A stretch of DNA of 36,870 nucleotides, taken from Nitrospirales bacterium. GTDB lineage: Bacteria > Nitrospirota > Nitrospiria > Nitrospirales > UBA8639. Positions 1-6,544 of this stretch are shown piece by piece. The notes beneath the pieces were generated by a model that was not told where the DNA came from, made no database searches, and saw nothing but the letters and a program-made list of their open reading frames with translations. The DNA lies in assembly GCA_029261275.1 (NCBI GenBank), contig JAJDBR010000208.1, forward strand, positions 1 through 36,870. The letters are read 5' to 3'. Both the position numbers and the translations under genes were made by a program. How positions within the stretch are numbered: position 1 is the first letter of the stretch; each line of letters opens with the position of its first letter.

Positions 1-687
1 ATTTATCCAGAGCACAAACAAACAACCACAAATGTGGTTCCGCTTGCTGAGGACGATGCCTATCCCGCTCAGCCGCAAGACGCCTATGGATGGGAAAAGT
101 TGATCAGTGAGCAACTTTGTACCCATTATAGAGATCAGTACTGCATCGAGACCCGAGTAGTGCGTTTTCATAATATTTTTGGACCCCTCGGTACTTGGAA
201 GGGTGGACGGGAAAAAGTTCCGGCAGCCCTGTGCCGAAAAGTTGCGATGGCAAAATTCACGAACAATCCAGAAATTGAAATTTGGGGTGATGGCGAACAA
301 ACACGTTCGTTTTGCCTGGTTGACGATTGCATCGAAGGTTTTTACAAATTGATGCATTCTGATTTTCCTCATCCGTTAAACCTGGGGCAAGATCGATTGA
401 TCTCCATTAATGAGTTGGCGGACATGGTGGCTAACATAGCTGGAATCAAAATTCAAAAGAAACATATTGATGGGCCACAGGGGGTCCGTGGTCGAAATTC
501 AGATAATACAAAGCTTCGGGAAGTCTTAAATTGGGAACCGGCAATTTCTCTAGAAGAAGGCTTAGCCTCAACGTACCGCTGGATTGAAGAACAAGTGCGC
601 GCTTCGTTAGCAGAGTCTTCAGATTCTTCGTTGAAGCAAAATGGTGCGTCATCTACGGTGATCGATTTGCAGCCCAGCATCAAGTAA
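1..687 (+). CDS. gme: GDP-mannose 3,5-epimerase, C-terminal part (5' end outside window)
   Basis: The frame is open from base 1, so the gene starts before the window; the GTG at 34 is internal. The protein is an extended SDR-family nucleotide-sugar epimerase. It closely follows the plant/bacterial GDP-mannose 3,5-epimerase pattern: IYPEHKQ at the left edge, the catalytic YGWEK (YxxxK) motif, RFHNIFGPLGTWKGGREK, an IWGDGEQTRSF segment and GVRGRNSDNT near the end. The enzyme converts GDP-mannose to GDP-L-galactose/gulose in the cytoplasm, so a role in surface polysaccharide precursor supply is inferred. The next gene, on the opposite strand, is a polysaccharide export lipoprotein, which supports that context. 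The missing N-terminus should carry the GxxGxxG NAD-binding motif. The last ~25 residues are Ser-rich and variable. Confidence 0.88.
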   Translation: MYPEHKQTTTNVVPLAEDDAYPAQPQDAYGWEKLISEQLCTHYRDQYCIETRVVRFHNIFGPLGTWKGGREKVPAALCRKVAMAKFTNNPEIEIWGDGEQTRSFCLVDDCIEGFYKLMHSDFPHPLNLGQDRLISINELADMVANIAGIKIQKKHIDGPQGVRGRNSDNTKLREVLNWEPAISLEEGLASTYRWIEEQVRASLAESSDSSLKQNGASSTVIDLQPSIK

Positions 688-857
688 ACTTGGAATGAGG
701 AAGGAACTTTGAGGAATGAGATATGGTCTGATGGGGCCGAATCGTTTTTCATCTCTTTCGTCCTGGTTATGGCACGATTGATTGAAATTTATTCCCTGAA
801 AGGATTTGTACAAAGAAAGTGATTTTGAAAAATGGGCGGTGCAACAAAGTTGGAAAT

Positions 858-1562
858 TCAACGAGTGAATATCTTGGGAGTAGGAGTCAGCGCGATCCAT
901 AGGTTGACGTTGGAAATTGGGGATCGAGGGACATAGACAATGTCATAGGGGAGAAGACCAACGTCTTGAGTGAAATCGTCACCTTTAATCACCGCCTCAA
1001 GGGCAAGCTCCATAATCAAAGGAGTTTGGTCTTTGAGTCGGCGGATGACGATGGCCTCATTCCAAGCTTCTTCTTTCATTCCACCGGCCCGGGCAATCGC
1101 CTGTAAGAGGGTGAGATTTCCCTCAAGCGAATATTGGCCAGGTTTGTTTACTTCCCCGTCAACGAATATATTTCCAGTGAACTCCCTTAGAATAATGGTG
1201 ATGGCAGGATCTCGCACCTCCTTAGAATATTCCTTGGTGAGGGTCCCCTTGAGTTCATTCGGAGTGAGTCCTCCGGCCATGACTTCGTCAATTAATTGAA
1301 GAGCAATCCGCCCGTCAGGCCGAACTTTGACTTTTTCACTCAATTCAGGGTTATAAAAAAATTTAATATCTAGAATATCTCCGCCTTGAATAAAGTATTC
1401 TGAGGTCGACCCATGTCCAGCTATCCCTTCCTGGGTTCCTGGGGCCCCAATTGGCGTGGGATTGGTCACAATGGGATCACTTGAGCAGGAGGTCATGAGC
1501 AGGAATATACTGAACAAGAGGAAGGCTCCCCCTGGCAAGAGGTTATGTGACCGATTCTTCAT
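858..1562 (-). CDS. Polysaccharide export outer-membrane lipoprotein (Wza/SLBB type)
   Basis: A 234-residue protein starting at ATG 1562 behind an AAAGGA Shine-Dalgarno. The N-terminus is a lipoprotein signal: a hydrophobic stretch at residues 12-24 ends in the lipobox MTSC with Cys26. A polysaccharide export (Poly_export) domain follows, with the pattern YFIQGGDILDIKFFYNPEL, VRPDGRIALQLIDEV and an LRE.TGNIFVDGEV stretch. It then runs into an SLBB-like part (GEVNKPGQYSLEGNLTLLQA). Proteins of this family form the outer-membrane secretin-like pore for exopolysaccharide. At 234 residues it is a short, one-SLBB version rather than full-length Wza (~380). No Wzc-type kinase or polymerase is visible in the window. 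It converges with the epimerase gene. Confidence 0.85.
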   Translation of the reverse strand: MKNRSHNLLPGGAFLLFSIFLLMTSCSSDPIVTNPTPIGAPGTQEGIAGHGSTSEYFIQGGDILDIKFFYNPELSEKVKVRPDGRIALQLIDEVMAGGLTPNELKGTLTKEYSKEVRDPAITIILREFTGNIFVDGEVNKPGQYSLEGNLTLLQAIARAGGMKEEAWNEAIVIRRLKDQTPLIMELALEAVIKGDDFTQDVGLLPYDIVYVPRSPISNVNLWIALTPTPKIFTR

Positions 1563-2021
1563 TGCCGTCCTTTCTTAGACTGGGCGTCGCACTGCATCGT
1601 TTAGCAAATTTCGGAATCTGCACCAGTATTCTTAAGAGAAAGGGAGAAAATTTTTCCTAGTGTCGGTCTGCTGGGTTGTCACCAAAGTTTCGAGAGAGAG
1701 CTAAGAGCCATCGAGGGGACAACCAGCTGCGAGGAAGAAGTCAGTACAATTCTTGAACAGCAAGGAAGAGTCGAATGAAGAGTAATGTGAGGTGGCTATT
1801 CGAGATGAAGGGTCCTCTCAAGGTTATGGCAGAGTACCTCAGGCTAGTTGAAGGTTTGAGGCGAATAATGAGGCGATTGAAGACAAAGGAACCGGTGATG
1901 GCAAAACGTCATGTGGCGAATAAGATTTTGAAGGGAGGTACCTGGTGAGAGAGTGGTCTTTCATGGGGCTAGTGGGTATGATGAAAAAGTTTGTGTGTGA
2001 GACGCGATAAGGAGAGAAACA
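1563..2021. other. Intergenic region with one small candidate ORF
   Basis: About 460 bases between the divergently oriented export lipoprotein and CopD-like genes. Apart from the 57-codon ORF listed separately, and promoter space for both neighbours, I see no RNA gene, terminator or repeat here. Confidence 0.5.
1775..1948 (+). CDS. Possible small basic protein (57 aa)
   Basis: An ATG-to-TGA frame of 57 codons preceded by AAGGAA seven bases upstream, a good Shine-Dalgarno. The peptide is strongly basic, with RRIMRRLKTK in the middle, and has amphipathic-looking stretches; it has no signal peptide or recognisable motif. It lies upstream of and in the same direction as the CopD-like gene. I do not recognise it. 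Shine-Dalgarno plus ATG is the only positive evidence, so chance is quite possible. Confidence 0.25.
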   Translation: MKSNVRWLFEMKGPLKVMAEYLRLVEGLRRIMRRLKTKEPVMAKRHVANKILKGGTW

Positions 2022-2501
2022 ATGCCTGCCTACGTGGTGACCTGGATACATTTATTGGCCGCTATTACATTTATCGGCGGATGGTTGTTTTATCAATTTA
2101 CGGTGAAGCCTAGCCTTCTTGAAGGTAAGGCCAAGGCTCCGTCGAAAGAGGCCCTTGTGGTGGCCAAGAATATAGGACAGCGTTTCAAAACGATGGGCTG
2201 GGTGAGCCTCATGGTGCTTGTCTTTACGGGGGCGTCGCAATTGCTGGAGGAGAGTGGATCGACGCGGATTGAAACGAGCTGGGGGCTCATCATGATGTTC
2301 AAGCTCTTTGTGTTTGCCATTGTGGCGGGCTTGATTTTCATTCACGATCTCATTCTTGACCCCTATGGAGCCATCGGGAAAAGCCAACGGGCAGAAACGT
2401 CACCCCTATTGTTTGCCGGAAAGGTGGTGTGGGTCCAACATGCCATTCTCTTGCTTAGTCTAGCGGTCCTTGGAATCGCGGTGTATTTAGCCTCGCTCTA
2501 A
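2022..2501 (+). CDS. CopD-like four-helix membrane protein
   Basis: A 159-residue integral membrane protein starting at ATG 2022 with AAGGAG seven bases upstream. Four hydrophobic helices can be seen, at about residues 7-28, 58-74, 87-108 and 133-156. The first helix carries a conserved-looking His in WIHLLAAITFIGGWLFY, and a second His lies in FIHDL. This layout matches the CopD/DUF2269 superfamily of inner-membrane proteins linked to copper handling or heme/cytochrome-like membrane functions. Metal transport is not proven by the sequence. The following lipoprotein gene begins only four bases after the stop, so the two are probably co-transcribed and translationally coupled. Confidence 0.65.
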   Translation: MPAYVVTWIHLLAAITFIGGWLFYQFTVKPSLLEGKAKAPSKEALVVAKNIGQRFKTMGWVSLMVLVFTGASQLLEESGSTRIETSWGLIMMFKLFVFAIVAGLIFIHDLILDPYGAIGKSQRAETSPLLFAGKVVWVQHAILLLSLAVLGIAVYLASL

Positions 2502-2505
2502 TCTC

Positions 2506-3408
2506 ATGAGCAAGCCATTCACAGGCTTCAGATGGCTTATCCTTTCTCTTTGTTTCTCGCTAATCCTGGGATTTTCGGGTTGCACGTCTCACAGAATCAA
2601 TAGTGTTTCTCGGATCACCTTCTTGGTGAAGGAAAACTCATTTTTTCGAACGAATATTGGGTTAATTGGCGTATCAGCTAGTACTTTGGAACCACTCACT
2701 CTCCCTTCTCACCTCAACCCAAAAGCCGACAAAGGAATTCTTGTACAAGCTTTTCAGGGGATGTGGTATGGGGCTGTTGCAGGATTTGAGGTAGGGGAAG
2801 AATTTTGTGGATTGTGGGGTGGCCATGTTGGTAGGCGGCACATGAGTGTTAATGGGGGCGATGCGACCGTCGGCTTGGCCTTTCTCGTGTTATGTGGAGG
2901 AGGCATTATTGGAGGAGTCAGCATTGGTGCCGCGTATGGAATGGTTGCTCCGTTCGTATCATCTCCGCACCCGTCAGAAATTCTTATTGCTCAAGACCGC
3001 GTGGTTCAAGGGATTTGGGAGCGATTGATTAGCCAGGAAGAAAGAGGGGGGAATGGGGAAACCCCTATTGAAAATTCCCAAGTTATGGATGGCGCAACCC
3101 TAAGCATGGTGAGGTTTGGAGTGGAAGACCAACCATACAGCGGCTTTATGAGAATTGAACCCATCCAGGTTGGACTCTTTACGAAATCAAAATTGAATCC
3201 CAAGGCCCTCACCTTATTGTGGAATATCCGTGTGATATTTTTTGACAATCAACACCGAAGGGTGGCGAAACAAATTATTGAGATTGAGCAGGGGGAATAC
3301 CAGTTTGATGAGTGGGCTTGGCGAGAAGCGAGTTTGTTGAAAACTAAATTGGGTGAAGGCTATCAACTCGCAGCAGAGCAGATCATGGGGAAACTTTCCA
3401 GAAATTGA
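2506..3408 (+). CDS. Hypothetical glycine-rich lipoprotein
   Basis: A 300-residue protein with a signal peptide ending in the lipobox FSGC (Cys26), so it is probably membrane-anchored outside the cytoplasm. A Gly-rich hydrophobic middle (about residues 82-155, including VLCGGGIIGGVSIGAAYG) resembles the glycine-zipper segments of outer-membrane-associated lipoproteins. The C-terminal third is soluble and alternating (RVIFFDNQHRRVAKQIIEI, then a helix-rich end). No Shine-Dalgarno is visible and the start lies four bases past the CopD-like stop, suggesting translational coupling. Layout is reminiscent of the interrupted lipoprotein at 25043-25771: lipobox, Gly-rich block, then a strand-rich domain ending in a Cys- or Gln-rich helix. 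Function unknown. Confidence 0.6.
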   Translation: MSKPFTGFRWLILSLCFSLILGFSGCTSHRINSVSRITFLVKENSFFRTNIGLIGVSASTLEPLTLPSHLNPKADKGILVQAFQGMWYGAVAGFEVGEEFCGLWGGHVGRRHMSVNGGDATVGLAFLVLCGGGIIGGVSIGAAYGMVAPFVSSPHPSEILIAQDRVVQGIWERLISQEERGGNGETPIENSQVMDGATLSMVRFGVEDQPYSGFMRIEPIQVGLFTKSKLNPKALTLLWNIRVIFFDNQHRRVAKQIIEIEQGEYQFDEWAWREASLLKTKLGEGYQLAAEQIMGKLSRN

Positions 3409-3450
3409 GTGGGCAGGTAGTTCGTGGAAGCTCCCCCAAATGGCATAGTT

Positions 3451-3478
3451 TTGAACAACCGAAGTTTGAGAATTTAAT
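3451..3478 (+). promoter_or_regulatory. Candidate sigma-70-type promoter for the sigma/anti-sigma pair
   Basis: TTGAAC at 3451-3456 and TTTAAT at 3473-3478 are separated by 16 bases. The expected transcription start is about 3485, shortly before the GTG at 3503. Matches are 4/6 and 5/6 to the consensus boxes, so this is only a candidate. Confidence 0.35.
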
Positions 3479-3502
3479 CATATTGGAATGTGCGGTGAAT
3501 AA

Positions 3503-4060
3503 GTGGCGGACCTAACCCGTGAGGAAATATTACGGCAACTTCGTGAAAGGATTCAAGCATTTGCGACATCTCGTGGGGTAAGGGATGGAGCCGAAGATTT
3601 AGCACAAGATGTGTTGATGGTCTTGCACGAAAAATATTCGCATGTGACGGAATTAATCGAATTGGTTCCCTTATCATTTCAAATTTTGCGGTTTAAAATG
3701 CTGGATCAGCATAGAAAAACCTTGAGACGGGGTGAATACAATCAAGAATCGGTAGACGATCATCCACTTGTCGATCCACAGGATGATCCATCTCTGCAAG
3801 CAGAACAGAAGGAACGGGTGACGCAATTGATTGGCGCGCTTCAACAATTAGGCGAACGGTGCCAAAAAATATTTCGTTTGAAATTGGAAGGACATTCGTT
3901 CCCAGAAATCATGAACATTCTTGGGGAGCGGTCTATCAATACGATTTATACCTGGGATTCCCGTTGCCGCAAGCAACTTTTGGCCCTGATGGGAGGACAG
4001 TGGGAGACCATTCCTCTCCAAGGAAAGGGCAAAAGTCCAAATAAAGAGGCGGTTGGCTGA
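3503..4060 (+). CDS. ECF-type RNA polymerase sigma factor
   Basis: A 185-residue protein beginning at GTG 3503; the nearby ATG at 3489 runs into a stop after four codons. Region 2 is seen at about residues 28-75 (DGAEDLAQDVLMVLHEKY, then a basic helix ending RFKMLDQHRKTLRR). Region 4 is at about 115-165 (LGERCQKIFRLKLEGHSFPEI followed by the SINTIYTWDSRCRKQL recognition helix). There is no region 1 or 3, as expected for ECF/group 4 factors. The stop codon overlaps the ATG of the next gene (TGATG), a typical arrangement for a sigma factor with its membrane anti-sigma partner. The stimulus sensed is unknown. Confidence 0.82.
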   Translation: MADLTREEILRQLRERIQAFATSRGVRDGAEDLAQDVLMVLHEKYSHVTELIELVPLSFQILRFKMLDQHRKTLRRGEYNQESVDDHPLVDPQDDPSLQAEQKERVTQLIGALQQLGERCQKIFRLKLEGHSFPEIMNILGERSINTIYTWDSRCRKQLLALMGGQWETIPLQGKGKSPNKEAVG

Positions 4061-5547
4061 TGACAAAGTCTTGGGAACAGATTCTGGGTGGATATGCCAC
4101 TGATACGCTGACCGAAGAGGAGAAGCGCCAATTATTCGAAGCGGCCCTTCAGGATCAGCCGCTGTTTGAGGCGTTAGCAGACGAAGAGGCGTTGAAAGCC
4201 CTGTTGGCCAATCCTGATGCACGTCAGCGAATCCTGGCCAGTCTTCAAGCCTCGGAGAATTCGCCAGAGACGGGCAACACTTCTCGTCCGTCGCTTAGCT
4301 GGTTCCGCCAACCATCTTTCCTCGCCTGGGCTGGAAGTATCGCAGCCATGGGTCTCGCTCTTATCTTTGGCTGGCAAATGAAGAAAGACTGGGGTCCATT
4401 GGTCGAGCAGGAACAATACATGGAAGGTTCTGTGTCCAAAGATCAAGACAGCGAAAACAATGAAGAGATATTGCGGTCTGAAGATTCTGAAGCCATTGCA
4501 ATGAAGGAGCAAGTCCTGGATCCACAGGAAAATGACCAAAGCCAACCGAAGAGAGTTGCAGGCATATCGACTTCAGTTTCTTCGCCCCAGGAATCAATCA
4601 AGACAAAAGCTTCAAAGTCTGCGGAAGGCATGCGTCAATCTTCAGCACAAGGTTGTTCTGAAAGTCTCCCACAACCAATTGCCAAAACGGAACGTCGAAT
4701 GAAAGCTCATGAGTCGTTGTCTCAGTCTCCGTTGTCTGCCATTGTTCAAAGTGTCCAAGAAAAAGAGCAAAGGGGCGAGCCTACTTTGGCGTCTCCAGGG
4801 GTCACAGAAAAAGGCAACAAACAATTGGCTCGGACACCTTCCTTTGCCGATAAACTAGCAAGAAGAGATTCCATCTCTTCCCCAAGTGCCAGAGAAATAT
4901 ATTTTGCCAAGAAAAGTCGACAAGTGGATGCGGTAGGGGAAGAATTAGACGGCAGGCGAGCCAAGCAATTTCGTGGGGGAAGGTCTCCTCAAGTGACCAA
5001 GGCACTGACAGAAGAAAATCAAGATCTAAAGAAATCCCAAGAGGCCGATCTGAATTACTCACAGAGTCAATCGAGAGGGATTCGATATGGTTTTGTTAGG
5101 CGGGCAGCGGATGACAAAACTGAAGCGGTTGATATCAAGCAATTTACAGGGAGATGGGCGGACCTTCACCTGACCCTTGAATCGAATGTATCGGGGCATC
5201 TGTATGTGTTGGCTTCGGTGGGAAAGGGCAAATGGCAACAGGTGAGACCAGAATCGGAAAATATGAAAGTGTTATCGGATGAGGCCAGGAGGGTGAACGG
5301 CTATCAGGCTATGGATTTTGCGCTAAGCCAAGTTACGGATATCTTAGACAAACCGGGGATGTCGTCCATAACGGTGTTGTTGTCATCCACACCACTCACG
5401 GATTTAGGGAAATGGGTTGTTGGAGGGGGTGGTCCCAAACCAACCGAAGAGACCCTCACTGAGCATAGTGCAAGAGAGGTTTTTGTCCTTGACCAAGATG
5501 CTAGCTCCTCGCGTCCATTTCGAGTCGAAATATTGTTAGGGGAATAA
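4060..5547 (+). CDS. Membrane anti-sigma-like protein with large periplasmic domain
   Basis: A 495-residue protein whose ATG overlaps the sigma-factor stop. The N-terminal ~65 residues are helical and cytoplasmic (EQILGGYATDTLTEEEKRQL and DQPLFEALADEEALKALLA). They resemble N-terminal domains of zinc-free anti-sigma proteins; the HxxxCxxC zinc motif of ZAS proteins is absent. One membrane helix lies at about 86-106. It is followed by a long, low-complexity, Ser/Gln/Glu-rich region (about 115-340) and then a folded C-terminal part (about 345-495) with WADLHLTLESNVSGHLYVL. That part is reminiscent of DUF4384-like domains found in surface or stress-sensing proteins. It probably holds the sigma factor at the membrane until a periplasmic signal arrives; this is inferred from context and topology. 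Confidence 0.68.
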   Translation: MTKSWEQILGGYATDTLTEEEKRQLFEAALQDQPLFEALADEEALKALLANPDARQRILASLQASENSPETGNTSRPSLSWFRQPSFLAWAGSIAAMGLALIFGWQMKKDWGPLVEQEQYMEGSVSKDQDSENNEEILRSEDSEAIAMKEQVLDPQENDQSQPKRVAGISTSVSSPQESIKTKASKSAEGMRQSSAQGCSESLPQPIAKTERRMKAHESLSQSPLSAIVQSVQEKEQRGEPTLASPGVTEKGNKQLARTPSFADKLARRDSISSPSAREIYFAKKSRQVDAVGEELDGRRAKQFRGGRSPQVTKALTEENQDLKKSQEADLNYSQSQSRGIRYGFVRRAADDKTEAVDIKQFTGRWADLHLTLESNVSGHLYVLASVGKGKWQQVRPESENMKVLSDEARRVNGYQAMDFALSQVTDILDKPGMSSITVLLSSTPLTDLGKWVVGGGGPKPTEETLTEHSAREVFVLDQDASSSRPFRVEILLGE

Positions 5548-5634
5548 AACCACCTTCGTAAATTTTCAAAATGTCCAGGGTTGTCATGTTTGAAAAAATG
5601 GACAATGAACATGCTTCATCACCAGGTCTTTGGG

Positions 5635-6333
5635 CTATTTCCCCTTCATCCTTTCCAATCGACCAGAAACTTCTTTTGAAAGGTTCTCAAGGGCATCCGT
5701 TTTGGCATCCTGAATTCCTGCCTCCTCATCAATGAAATAGGCCGGACGAATTTGGCCATCCATTCCTTCCGCTTCTACTGACAAATAGAGATATTGATTG
5801 CGAACATCCCACATAGAGGCCGTCGCCATAAAGAGGGCGTCAGCTTCCGTGCCGGGGATCAAGAGCGCGGGAACTAAGAGCACATAAGTGATGCCAAGGC
5901 CGTTATTATAACGATCCACATCGCTGACCCCGTGAATTACCAGAACGGCATCAGCCCCCGCACGAGCTGCGGCGAGCCGAATGGCTTTTAAATCGTTTCC
6001 TTCCATAATTGAATCATGAATGACAAAAATATCTGAAGTGATGCCGTTTTCTGTCAGGGCATCTTTCAATTTAAGCACCACATCTTTATCTTCCCCATCC
6101 CAATTCCAAGAGTGTTGAGAACCCCATGAAGTAGTAGAAGGTGGCGCAAAATAAATTGCCAGATTGAACGGTTGCGGCAATTGCGGGTTTAACTCTAGAA
6201 CGTTCTGGATATCTTCTTCAGTCACGACTTCTTTCTCTGAAATGTGCCCTCTCAGTTCTTCGCGGTCGAATCCACGGCTTGAAGCACAGGCGGAAAGTAA
6301 AAGGATGAGGGCGGCGATGAGGAAATGTTTCAT
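5635..6333 (-). CDS. Hypothetical lipoprotein, 232 aa
   Basis: Starts at ATG 6333 with GGGAG about nine bases upstream. Residues 1-16 form a lipoprotein signal ending in LLSAC (Cys16), so the mature protein should be lipid-anchored. The rest looks like one soluble alpha/beta domain: LAIYFAPPSTTSWGS, a helix, FVIHDSIMEGNDLKAIRLAAARAGADAVLVIHGVSDVDRYNN, then GLGITYVLLVPALLIPGTEADALF. The pattern ADAVLVIxG followed by a hydrophobic segment is common in conserved lipoproteins of unknown function. I cannot assign a role. It converges with the anti-sigma gene and diverges from the VIT/VWA gene. Confidence 0.65.
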   Translation of the reverse strand: MKHFLIAALILLLSACASSRGFDREELRGHISEKEVVTEEDIQNVLELNPQLPQPFNLAIYFAPPSTTSWGSQHSWNWDGEDKDVVLKLKDALTENGITSDIFVIHDSIMEGNDLKAIRLAAARAGADAVLVIHGVSDVDRYNNGLGITYVLLVPALLIPGTEADALFMATASMWDVRNQYLYLSVEAEGMDGQIRPAYFIDEEAGIQDAKTDALENLSKEVSGRLERMKGK

Positions 6334-6338
6334 GAAGG

Positions 6339-6358
6339 ACTCCCGTCATTATGGGAGT
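6339..6358 (-). promoter_or_regulatory. Hairpin overlapping the Shine-Dalgarno of the 232-aa lipoprotein
   Basis: Read on the minus strand, ACTCCC and GGGAGT form a six-pair stem with an eight-base loop. The downstream arm contains the GGGAG that serves as ribosome binding site five bases before the ATG. The geometry could lower translation. The stem is short and could be coincidental. Confidence 0.3.
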
Positions 6359-6544
6359 GTTCTACAGGAGAGGGGGAAGAACTGTAGGAAATAGTGGACA
6401 TTAGGGAGTATATCAAGAACCCCCGAAGAATTTTAGGCCGAACAATGTATTCTTAGTCTTCCTCTTTCTCTGAAAGGATTTGGGGGATGGTGCCATCTCC
6501 TCTTGTGAAGCGGCATGGGGCCGTGGAACAAAAGGAGGAGAGTT

